Origin: CAINFV01 sp964409235
Lineage (GTDB): Bacteria > Chlamydiota > Chlamydiia > Chlamydiales > FEN-1388
Assembly: GCA_964409235.1 (NCBI GenBank)
Contig: CAYPCN010000012.1
Coordinates: 1-42,333 of the forward strand
Length of the DNA: 42,333 nt
Direction: 5' to 3'
Both the position numbers and the translations under genes were made by a program. Below, piece after piece: positions 32,408-41,263 of this stretch. The number at the start of each line of letters is the position of its first letter. Within the stretch, counting starts at the first letter, position 1. Below the pieces are notes generated by a model. That model did no database searches. It saw only the letters and a program-made list of their open reading frames with translations, and was not told the origin of the DNA.

Positions 32408-35400
32408 CTACCGCGCATTAATATTCGAAGCGATGGTTTGTAGCAGTTGGTTTAACGCGGTGAGCATGCTTGTCGCTGATTGATAGAATTGTTGGTACAC
32501 GAACATGACCTGTTGAAGTTGTTGGCGTTGAGTGTCGTTCAGCGCTTGAGCGGCGGTGATGGCGTTGTTCAGGTGCGTTTGATATTTCGCTTCGTTCTGA
32601 TTTTGGAAGTTTTGGACCCACGTTTCGATCTTTCCAGCTCCTTGGAAGTCGAGGAGCACGCGTTGTAACTCTGTGACAACCGACGAACCAACTTGCGGAT
32701 CCACATATTGCTGTGCTTTTGCGATCAGAATTTGAAGGTTCTCGATGATCTGTTGCCACCCATCAGCGCCGTTAAACATTCCTGATACAATGTCGACAAA
32801 CGCCTCTGGTGCTGTGCCACTGAACGTCAAAGATCGTGGTGCAAGTTGGTAGAGTGATTGTACCTCTGGATCTTTTGGATCCAGTCCAGCATCAAGAATA
32901 GAGACGATGATTTGATAATCAAGTAGATCCTGTTGCGTCAGGCTATACTGTGCTTGGACAGCAGGATCGTGTACATCAATGCCTAGCGAATGCAGCGTCA
33001 TCAGCATGGTGACAGAATCAGCACCCAGAGGAAATGGGTTTGCTCCTTCGGTTGAATAAGTGGGAGCTGGAAGCCCTGGAAACAGAGCTCGGAGCTCGCT
33101 TATGGTTGTTGGGGCCCCTGGACTGACCATTCTCATATATTGAAGGATGACCTGTTCTTGGGCATTAGTAATGCGATAGTTCAACTTTGTAAGATTATCA
33201 ATGCGAGAGAATCCACTGGTGTTCGTCTTGGTCAAGACTGGAGATGAGCCTGTGGTGAGAGCAGTAATGAGGCTGAACAGATCTTCGTCAGAGGCAATAA
33301 GGTTCCACTGAGCAATAGTTGTTATAGGCCGGTGGCCCAGCCCTTCATACTGCAACAAGTCGTGAGCCTGTGGTTGTGGTCCAACTTTTTGCAAGTACTG
33401 CAGGACTATTGCCTGTTGGGCGGGAGATAGCGAGTACGCGGATGCAATGGTAGCTGGGATCTCTGTGTACCATTTGGTGTTGGTAAAGGAGACACTCGCG
33501 GCTTCCGATGAATTGTTTGTCAACTGGCGAATGAGAGCAAGAAATTCTTCGTCAGAATCGATGCAATTATACTTCGCTTTAAGGAGAGGGTCTGTGTCAA
33601 AGAGGCTTGGGTCGGCGATCCCCTCGATTGACAAGATTGCATCTCGGAAAATATCGCTGTTTATGAAAGTAGAATATGTAGCAAAGAGCGCTTCATCGAG
33701 GGCAAGATCACTTTCGGGGAATGCGACACTGCCATCGTCGAGGGATTTTTTCTGAAAGAGCAGAATGTTGCTCGTGTCATATATGTCCGTGAAAATTTTG
33801 TTCCCGTACATATCTGTCTTATCTGCCAACGTCGCTGTTGAGCTCCACGGAATGGACATCTGTTCGAACCATTCTTGCTTTGTCGGGATGGAATGAGTTG
33901 ACCGCACAGGATATGTCTGTATGAATGCGTTCAGAGCCGCTACTTGGTCTGTATTTAATCGATATTTGTCAGCCATCTTCTGTAGTAACTGAGGGAGCTC
34001 AGGGTCAGCCGAGTAGGTATAAAACTCATACAAAATAGCACAGAACAGGGCGTAGAGCTGGTCATCTGTTGAGATGAGATTCGCCTCAGCCAGCAGCCGT
34101 ATATCAGTAAGATCATCATATTTATGAGCGTACAATGGATTGTGCGCGCCGAATAGACGGTCAACGACATTGAAAAACCCCGCATCAGGCGGTGGGTCTC
34201 CCCACAAGGGGTGTCTAGCGAATGCGTAGTCGACAAGTTCCTGTACTGTTGGTTCGGTAGAATGCTGATCATAGTACTCTCTGTATTCGTCAATAATGGC
34301 TGCTTGCTCCTCTGTAATACTATACAGATTTTTGCCTTCTTCTGTGATACCGGGGTATCCTGGGTATGGTAGTATAAATCCTGCTTCGCGCATTGCGCTC
34401 ATGAGAGCCATGAACTGCTCGTCATTTGCAATCAGGTTCAGGCGACCAATGAGCAGAGCATCTGTCGTTGGACCAATCGAACTTACAAACGATTGAACGA
34501 TCGAGGGTCCGAAAGATTTCAAATATTCCAGTGCTATTGCTTGTGTTCCAGGAGAGAGCGTGGCGATCAACGCTTTGTCTGCTGGTGACAAGTTGGCTAA
34601 GTCCTCTTCACTGAATGTTGGGAATACGGTGTAGTTTATTGTGTTAAAGGAGTTGAGGATCGGCAACGACGTTTCTGGATTGATGACGGTTGTTAAGGTT
34701 TTGAAGAGAGTGATGAGGCTGTCGCCTCCGTCAGTAATGGCAGTGCTGTATATATCTCCAGGTATCGTGCCAATGTCGCTCAGCTGTGTTATCACTTCCG
34801 CACCACTGACTTCAGCTCGGGCAACGTAATCGGCATACGATGTTTGCTGAGCTGAGGTTGCTCCTGCTGGAAGTTCTGTCAGCCCCGCTTTACGACTGGT
34901 CTGAAAGAGCGCAAACAGATCGCTGGCGTTGGTGTGACCTTCATAGAGAGTGTCCTCAATAGGAGGCTCATAGGTGTCTAGATAGTCCTGAAAACTTGTT
35001 GCATCCAAAGCTCCATAGAACTGTTCCAACGTCACGATGGCATGGTATCTATACCTGTGAACGAATTCTGTAAGAAGCGCTGCAGCTCCTTCGGATAAGT
35101 TATGGGCAGCGATAAATTGGGCACGTGTCGATGGTTGCGACCATATGTCTTCGCGGTCCGCAGAAGGGATGGCAGTAAAGAACTCCATGAGCTCTTCATC
35201 ACTGCTAATACAATTAAAATCCTGCTGAGTGAAAGGATCTGCCAAGTCGATGCCTTGATATTTGAGCAAAGTCGCAAGATCTGACGGAGGGTTGACCAGC
35301 TGCAAGAAGTGAAGCAATAAAGACATTAATTCAGCAGACGATAACTGGTATTGTACGATCACATCCTGTGGAAGAACGGTATATCCCTCAGTATTGGTAT

Positions 35401-36655
35401 AATCAAGGACCGCTATGCCTTCGGAATTAGGCATCATCAACAGATACAGCAGACTGCTATGATACAAGTCTTCTGGAGGAGACGCTCCAAGCGATGCGTA
35501 TATTTCACCAATAGTCGTTGGAGGAGCTAGCAGGCCAGCTGCTTTGCGCGCATAGGCGAGAAACAGCGTTTCCTGCGCCTCCGTCATGCGGTATTTTAGA
35601 GCGATTTCCGGCGGGATGGCTGTCCAGTTCTCTGTGTTTTCGACAGTCAGGATCTCTTGGTTGTAGAAAGCTTTGAACAGATTGATGAGCTGAGCATCCG
35701 TTGCAATGAGATTATACTCAGCCTGTACCAGAGGATCGTTGGTATCGAGGCCTTTGTTTTGCATAGCTAGGAGTGTGATATATTTGCTCAATTGGCTTTC
35801 TGTAAACTTCGGCGTTGTTCCTAAGACCTGGTCACCAAACGTCTGCTTTTCAAAGACGGCGTAGTTTGGGGAAGTGGAGTTCAAGTGCTGCAAGTTCATG
35901 AGGAACTGCTCTGGGTCTTTCTGGTTCATCAGATCCTGGAGTGCGTTGAGGTAGGAAAGGATCTGCTGGTTTAAATTTACGGCTGTCTGTAGTTCGTTCA
36001 TTCGCCCATACAGAATTTCGTTGCCGCTCGCGACGTAGTCGACCATGAGCAACTGTTGGATCGATTGGGATTGAGTGGAGTAGTCGCCAGCAATGACAGC
36101 ATTCGCCGCAGCCGACATGGCCGTAGAGAGCACAGACCGAAGGTTGTAGATCGGCGTTGGGGATAGGTCATCATTGCGAATGGTGGTAAGAAGACCTCCC
36201 CACCCCGCAGGAGGCGATATCGTACCAAGAGGATTCAGGCCAGCTGCGCCCATCGTGCGGATCAGGGTGTCGAGCCCCTGTGCCATATACCGACTCATCG
36301 TCGAGAGCGTGGTGAATGGGCATGCTAATGGATTTTCCTGTTGCATGCCATGTTCATCGACGTATTTATACCGCGACCAGGTGTCCAAAGCGACGAGCGC
36401 CTGCCGCACCTTCTCAAACACTTCCTCGGCCGTCAGCGCTTCGCCAACACCTCCTTCCGGCGTCCAAGAACGCCCATCCAAAAGCGCGTATTGGATGATC
36501 GACATTTGCTGTAGGTAGTACGCTTGGGCTTCTCGAGTGATTTCAAAATCAAAAACCCTCTGTTCCGTTACTGGAGGGGAATTAGGGTCTAATTGTGTAA
36601 GGAAGGTCACCATGGTTTGGTTGGACGCCTGTACACCAGAACTAGATGAACTCAT
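32408..36655 (-). CDS. Giant modular repeat protein, candidate secreted effector or surface structure
   Basis: A 1415-residue protein; the ATG at 36655 has GGAG seven bases upstream and is preferred to a TTG at 36661. There is no signal peptide, and the N-terminus is Ser/Gln-rich (MSSSSSGVQASNQ), as in many type III substrates. The N-terminal 280 residues are helical (NELQTAVNLNQQILSYLNAL). The middle, about 290-1250, repeats a module. An N-L/C-I-x-x-D box at residues 315, 481, 740, 859, 1030 and 1118 is each followed 37-44 residues later by Y-x-L/I/M-T/S-x-x-Q. Several modules are introduced by G-I/L-D-x-x-D-P. The last 100 residues are Gln-rich helix (MFVYQQFYQSATSMLTALNQ). Helical ends around a repeat insert recall filament or tip proteins, but that is speculation. 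I recognise no family. Confidence 0.75.
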   Translation of the reverse strand: MSSSSSGVQASNQTMVTFLTQLDPNSPPVTEQRVFDFEITREAQAYYLQQMSIIQYALLDGRSWTPEGGVGEALTAEEVFEKVRQALVALDTWSRYKYVDEHGMQQENPLACPFTTLSTMSRYMAQGLDTLIRTMGAAGLNPLGTISPPAGWGGLLTTIRNDDLSPTPIYNLRSVLSTAMSAAANAVIAGDYSTQSQSIQQLLMVDYVASGNEILYGRMNELQTAVNLNQQILSYLNALQDLMNQKDPEQFLMNLQHLNSTSPNYAVFEKQTFGDQVLGTTPKFTESQLSKYITLLAMQNKGLDTNDPLVQAEYNLIATDAQLINLFKAFYNQEILTVENTENWTAIPPEIALKYRMTEAQETLFLAYARKAAGLLAPPTTIGEIYASLGASPPEDLYHSSLLYLLMMPNSEGIAVLDYTNTEGYTVLPQDVIVQYQLSSAELMSLLLHFLQLVNPPSDLATLLKYQGIDLADPFTQQDFNCISSDEELMEFFTAIPSADREDIWSQPSTRAQFIAAHNLSEGAAALLTEFVHRYRYHAIVTLEQFYGALDATSFQDYLDTYEPPIEDTLYEGHTNASDLFALFQTSRKAGLTELPAGATSAQQTSYADYVARAEVSGAEVITQLSDIGTIPGDIYSTAITDGGDSLITLFKTLTTVINPETSLPILNSFNTINYTVFPTFSEEDLANLSPADKALIATLSPGTQAIALEYLKSFGPSIVQSFVSSIGPTTDALLIGRLNLIANDEQFMALMSAMREAGFILPYPGYPGITEEGKNLYSITEEQAAIIDEYREYYDQHSTEPTVQELVDYAFARHPLWGDPPPDAGFFNVVDRLFGAHNPLYAHKYDDLTDIRLLAEANLISTDDQLYALFCAILYEFYTYSADPELPQLLQKMADKYRLNTDQVAALNAFIQTYPVRSTHSIPTKQEWFEQMSIPWSSTATLADKTDMYGNKIFTDIYDTSNILLFQKKSLDDGSVAFPESDLALDEALFATYSTFINSDIFRDAILSIEGIADPSLFDTDPLLKAKYNCIDSDEEFLALIRQLTNNSSEAASVSFTNTKWYTEIPATIASAYSLSPAQQAIVLQYLQKVGPQPQAHDLLQYEGLGHRPITTIAQWNLIASDEDLFSLITALTTGSSPVLTKTNTSGFSRIDNLTKLNYRITNAQEQVILQYMRMVSPGAPTTISELRALFPGLPAPTYSTEGANPFPLGADSVTMLMTLHSLGIDVHDPAVQAQYSLTQQDLLDYQIIVSILDAGLDPKDPEVQSLYQLAPRSLTFSGTAPEAFVDIVSGMFNGADGWQQIIENLQILIAKAQQYVDPQVGSSVVTELQRVLLDFQGAGKIETWVQNFQNQNEAKYQTHLNNAITAAQALNDTQRQQLQQVMFVYQQFYQSATSMLTALNQLLQTIASNINAR

Positions 36656-36808
36656 AGTCAATCTCCTCTAGGTAAGAAGCGCCCGCTTCCTTCGAGAGTT
36701 CTCTCCGGAAAGTGACATGGCAATGCGAACGCATGCTCAGGCCCATCGATCGAACCGACTGCAAGGCCCCAGAAACAAGCCAGCTTTTTGTCTTGCTCTC
36801 TACTTGGC

Positions 36809-36858
36809 AGTATAAATTTTTTTAAATAAAAAGAGAAATAAAAAAGTAAATTTATACT
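36809..36858 (-). promoter_or_regulatory. AT-rich inverted repeat with possible promoter for the giant gene
   Basis: Perfect 11-base arms AGTATAAATTT (36809-36819) and AAATTTATACT (36848-36858) enclose 28 bases that are almost all A/T. On the minus strand TATACT (36809-36814) would serve as a -10 box for the giant gene, about 150 bases upstream of its ATG. The -35 region is poor. Confidence 0.35.
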
Positions 36859-36893
36859 TGATCTCTTCAAGACCAGAGCTTGAAGAGATCAAG
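36857..36893 (-). terminator. rpoBC terminator
   Basis: A perfect 15-bp stem (arms CTTGATCTCTTCAAG and CTTGAAGAGATCAAG, seven-base loop) begins eight bases after the rpoC stop region. On the minus strand it is followed by an AT-rich run containing six consecutive T residues. It overlaps the neighbouring AT-rich inverted repeat by two bases. Confidence 0.8.
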
Positions 36894-36901
36894 TAACGTA
36901 C

Positions 36902-39900
36902 TTAGGCAGGAACAGATTCGAAGTCGAAGATGAGCGGCTCTTCAAATTCGCGCTCTATGAATTTCTTCACTGTGCGATGGTGTTCAAAGCCGGTTCCCCC
37001 CGGGATAATATGTCCCATGATGACGTTTTCCTTAAAGCCATGGAGAAAATCCGTCTTTCCACTACATGCGGCCTCTGTCAGAACCCTCGTCGTATCTTGG
37101 AAGGAAGCAGCAGAGATAAAGGAGTCCGTGCTCAACGACGCCTTGGTGATGCCAAGGAGCAGCGGAGAGCCTTGCGCCGGCTTGCCACCTTCTTTCGCTA
37201 CTTTGGCATTTTCTATTTCAAATTCGCGCCGGTCGACTTCTTCCCCATACAAGAAGCTCGTGTCTCCCGCATCAGTGATGCGAATCTTCTTCAGCATCTG
37301 ACGAACGATGATCTCGATATGCTTGTCGTTAATATCAACGCCCTGAAGACGGTAGACCTCTTGAACTTGGTTGACGAGATACCGCTGCAATTCGCGTACA
37401 CCGCAGATATCGAGGATCTCGTGTGGAATGACAAGGCCATCCGTTAGCTGCTGGCCCTTGATGACGCGGTCTCCACGCTGCACAACCAAGTGTTTGGTGT
37501 GCGCAATCAAATGCTCCTCTTCCATTCCAGATACTTCGTCTCGGACGATGACAACGCGTTTTCCTTTCTGCACGCCACGGAAGTCAATAAAGCCATCGAT
37601 CTTGGCAATTTCAGCGGAGTCTTTTGGCTTGCGAGCTTCAAACAGCTCGGCAACGCGCGGCAGACCACCTGTAATATCTTTGGTCTTGATGGCTCCTCGA
37701 GGAATGCGAGCAAGCGTTGTGCCCGCTTTCACCACATCCCCTTCTCTGACACCAACAATAGCGCCGGGAGGCAGGGCATAGGTGCCCACGAGATTGTCAA
37801 AAGACTTCTCGCCATAAATAGCAATCTGAGGATGGAGTTCTCCGCGATGGGGCTTGACGACCAGCTCTGTCTGTCCAGTCTGCCGATTCACATCGTTCTG
37901 CGTTGAAATCCCTTCGACCAAGTCATCGTATTTGACGTATCCAGGGCGATCGCAAATAATCGGGATGTTATGCGGCTCCCACTCAGCGATCTTCGTATCA
38001 ACGGCGACACGCACCCCTTCTTCAAAGAAAATCCGCGTTCCAAGCTCGATCTGAAAACTTTGTAGCGGCTCTAATGACTTTGTTGACAAGAGCTTCTTAC
38101 ACTCTTCGAGAGTTCTACCCTCATCTTTCATAATGTTGATAGACCCGTGTTTGTTCAATGACACCCACGAGCCATCTTCTGTTTTTACAACGCGAAGATC
38201 AAGGAAGACGAGGACTCCACTGACTGTCGAAACGAGTTCTGGCACGCCGCCAGCTGAGGCGATACCACCTAAGTGGAACGTCCGCATGGTCAACTGAGTT
38301 CCGGGCTCGCCAATGGACTGGGCAGCGATGATGCCGACCGCCTCTCCAAGGCCGACAGTACGGCCATTGGCTAGATTTAAGCCGTAGCACTTCGCACATA
38401 CGCCTCGACGCGTCTCACACGTCAGCACAGAGCGAATTCTCACGCCTTCGATCCCGGCATTGTCAATAGCCTCTGCCTGTGCCAGCGTCAGAATATCACC
38501 TTGCCGAGCGAGAATGACATTTTTATCTCCAGGAAGGTAGATGTCATCACAGCACGTTCTGCCATAGATACGGTCTTTCAAGGGCAAGAGCTCTTCTTCC
38601 CCCTGTTTGATGGCCACCACATCAACACCGTTGAGCGTCCCACAGTCTCCTTCGGTGATAATCACATCCTGCGCAACGTCGACAAGTCGCCGTGTCAGAT
38701 ACCCGGAGTCCGCTGTCTTCAAAGCCGTGTCAGCAAGACCCTTACGAGCACCGTGAGCTGAAGTAAAATATTGAAGCGGCTCGAGACCTTCGCGGAAGTT
38801 TGCTGTGATTGGAGACTCGATGATCTCCCCAGAAGGCTTTGCCATCAAACCCCGCATAGCACCAAGCTGCTTGACCTGAGATTTGTTGCCTCGAGCACCG
38901 GAGTCCATGGCCATGAACAAAGGGTTCAGGGTGAAGTCTTTGACTTGACTTAACAGGCGGAACAGCTCTTCAGAGACAGTGTCGGACGCTTCAGTCCAGA
39001 TAGAGATGATCTTCGAATGGCGCTCGCCCTCTGTGATCACACCATCTTCATACTGTTTGCGAACTACAGCGCACTTTGCTTCAGCCTCTTTCAAGACCTT
39101 GTCCTTGACGTCCGGAATACAGATATCTCGAATTCCAATGGACATCGCAGCACGCGTTACTTCTCGGAACCCAAGGCTCTTGAGGTTATCAAGAAACTTC
39201 ACCGTCACCTCAAGCCCCACCTTGCGATAGCATTCAATGACCAGCTCGCTCAACCGCTTTGACGGCAACGAATAGTTCTGGAACCCAAGTTCTTGAGGAA
39301 CGATGGAATTGAAGATGACCCGCCCCGGCGTGGTGTCAATAATGCCGTCCGTCGTGCGCAGCTTAATGCGCTCGTGAATGTGCAGGCCGCGGCCATTGAA
39401 ATCCAGCTTCCCAGGCTCGCGCTTTGGGTCATCCCATAGAAAACTTCCGCTTTCATGCATGGCACGCAATACTTCATGAGCATCGCGAAACAGCTTTGTC
39501 TTCTTCCCGTGCTCCTCAGGAATGTACAGCGGGTCAAGCATAAGGTAGTACAAACCAAGTGTCATATCCTTTGAAGGAATGGCCGATGGCCTTCCCGAAG
39601 AGGGCAGGAATATGTTATCAGGCGCCATCATCAACACTTTGGCCTCAATCTGGGCTTCTATGGACAATGGCACGTGAACAGCCATCTGGTCGCCGTCGAA
39701 GTCGGCGTTAAAGGCCGTGCAAACGAGCGGATGCACCCGAATCGCCTTCCCTTCGATGAGGACAGGCTGAAAGGCTTGGATTCCCAATCGGTGCAACGTC
39801 GGAGCGCGGTTCAACAACACAGGATGACCAGCGATGATCTCTTCAAGGACGTCCCAGACTTCAGGGTCTTGCCGCTGAATCTTCTTCTTCGCCGATCGAA

Positions 39901-41209
39901 TAGTGTAGACACAGCCAAGCTCTTTGAGACGACGGATGATGAACGGCTCAAACAGCTCAAGCGCCATGATCTTGGGCAGCCCACACTGATTGAAATGCAA
40001 TTCAGGACCAACGACGATGACGGATCGTCCTGAGTAGTCCACCCTTTTTCCGAGCAGGTTTTGACGGAATCTCCCCTGTTTGCCCTTGAGCATTTCAGCA
40101 AGAGATTTCAATGGCCTATTACCAGCACCCATGACCGGATGTCCGTGGCGGCCATTGTCAAAAAGCGCGTCGACCGCTTCTTGCAACATTCGCTTCTCAT
40201 TGCGAATGATGACTTCTGGTGTCTTGAGCTTGAGAATCGCTTTTAACCGATTATTTCGGTTGATAACGCGGCGGTACAAATCATTTAAATCTGAGGTTGC
40301 AAACCGTCCTCCGTCAAGAGGGACGAGCGGCCGCAAGTCCGGAGGGATGACAGGAATGCAAGACATCACCATCCACTCAGGGCGGTTATTCGACGACAAA
40401 AAGGCTTCGACAATCTTTTGACGACGCGCTATCTTCATGCGAGCTTGCATGGACTTTGTCTTGCGCAGCTTATCTTTGAGCTCAGCGAGAAGCGCCTGCA
40501 AATCCTCAGTGGCCAAAAGATCTCGGATGGCCTCCCCTCCCATGCGAGCCTGAAATGCGTCCTTCCCCCACCTCTCTTGAGCCTCTCGGTATTCAGCATC
40601 GTTGAGCAGCTGCTTGCGAGTCAGCGTTGTCCTCCCGGGATCAACGACAACGTAATCTTCGTAGTAGATCACGCGTTCGAGATCGGCCGTCGACATCCCA
40701 AGAATGCTGCCAATACGCGAAGGAGATGTTTTAAAAAGCCAGATGTGAACAACAGGGACGGCCAGTTCGATATGCGCCATTCTTTCGCGACGCACTTTGG
40801 ACATCGTCACTTCGACGCCACACCGATCGCAGACAATTCCCTTGTGCTTGATCTTCTTGTATTTACCGCACGCGCACTCCCAATCTCGAGTTGGTCCGAA
40901 GATCTTCTCGCAGAACAGACCGCCTTTCTCAGGTTTAAACGTTCGGTAGTTGATGGTTTCTGGCTTCTTCACTTCGCCCCGCGACCACTGATTCCGAATG
41001 ACATCGGAAGAAGCAATGCGAATGCTCAGTTTATCAAATCGGACATTGAAGGCCTCTTCATCGTACCGACCGAACCGACGACGCTCGAACTCTTCTTCGT
41101 CAAACTGAAACGTCTGCTTAGCCGGTGCAGAGTGAGCCGGAGTCTCTTCCTCAAGCTCAACCTCCTCTTCAAAGCTCTCTTCAGACACGATTTGCTCTTC
41201 GTCGGACAT
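36902..41209 (-). CDS. rpoC: RNA polymerase beta-prime subunit
   Basis: A 1435-residue subunit carrying the catalytic NADFDGDQM loop that binds the active-site Mg. The N-terminal zinc finger Cys residues are at 112, 114, 127 and 130 (CACG...CDRC). The bridge-helix/trigger-loop region includes GEAVGIIAAQSIGEPGTQLTMRTFH. An acidic, low-complexity N-terminal extension of about 55 residues (Glu-rich, then DEEEFERRRF) precedes the usual start near FDKLSIRIASSDVIR. It makes the protein longer than the roughly 1400 residues usual in the phylum. It lies 54 bases after rpoB. In Chlamydia rpoBC is not next to hisS, so the neighbourhood is rearranged. Confidence 0.97.
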   Translation of the reverse strand: MSDEEQIVSEESFEEEVELEEETPAHSAPAKQTFQFDEEEFERRRFGRYDEEAFNVRFDKLSIRIASSDVIRNQWSRGEVKKPETINYRTFKPEKGGLFCEKIFGPTRDWECACGKYKKIKHKGIVCDRCGVEVTMSKVRRERMAHIELAVPVVHIWLFKTSPSRIGSILGMSTADLERVIYYEDYVVVDPGRTTLTRKQLLNDAEYREAQERWGKDAFQARMGGEAIRDLLATEDLQALLAELKDKLRKTKSMQARMKIARRQKIVEAFLSSNNRPEWMVMSCIPVIPPDLRPLVPLDGGRFATSDLNDLYRRVINRNNRLKAILKLKTPEVIIRNEKRMLQEAVDALFDNGRHGHPVMGAGNRPLKSLAEMLKGKQGRFRQNLLGKRVDYSGRSVIVVGPELHFNQCGLPKIMALELFEPFIIRRLKELGCVYTIRSAKKKIQRQDPEVWDVLEEIIAGHPVLLNRAPTLHRLGIQAFQPVLIEGKAIRVHPLVCTAFNADFDGDQMAVHVPLSIEAQIEAKVLMMAPDNIFLPSSGRPSAIPSKDMTLGLYYLMLDPLYIPEEHGKKTKLFRDAHEVLRAMHESGSFLWDDPKREPGKLDFNGRGLHIHERIKLRTTDGIIDTTPGRVIFNSIVPQELGFQNYSLPSKRLSELVIECYRKVGLEVTVKFLDNLKSLGFREVTRAAMSIGIRDICIPDVKDKVLKEAEAKCAVVRKQYEDGVITEGERHSKIISIWTEASDTVSEELFRLLSQVKDFTLNPLFMAMDSGARGNKSQVKQLGAMRGLMAKPSGEIIESPITANFREGLEPLQYFTSAHGARKGLADTALKTADSGYLTRRLVDVAQDVIITEGDCGTLNGVDVVAIKQGEEELLPLKDRIYGRTCCDDIYLPGDKNVILARQGDILTLAQAEAIDNAGIEGVRIRSVLTCETRRGVCAKCYGLNLANGRTVGLGEAVGIIAAQSIGEPGTQLTMRTFHLGGIASAGGVPELVSTVSGVLVFLDLRVVKTEDGSWVSLNKHGSINIMKDEGRTLEECKKLLSTKSLEPLQSFQIELGTRIFFEEGVRVAVDTKIAEWEPHNIPIICDRPGYVKYDDLVEGISTQNDVNRQTGQTELVVKPHRGELHPQIAIYGEKSFDNLVGTYALPPGAIVGVREGDVVKAGTTLARIPRGAIKTKDITGGLPRVAELFEARKPKDSAEIAKIDGFIDFRGVQKGKRVVIVRDEVSGMEEEHLIAHTKHLVVQRGDRVIKGQQLTDGLVIPHEILDICGVRELQRYLVNQVQEVYRLQGVDINDKHIEIIVRQMLKKIRITDAGDTSFLYGEEVDRREFEIENAKVAKEGGKPAQGSPLLLGITKASLSTDSFISAASFQDTTRVLTEAACSGKTDFLHGFKENVIMGHIIPGGTGFEHHRTVKKFIEREFEEPLIFDFESVPA

Positions 41210-41263
41210 GGATAGCCCCTCAATAGTTATCGTTAGTCATACGCCATGATCGTACATGGCTCG

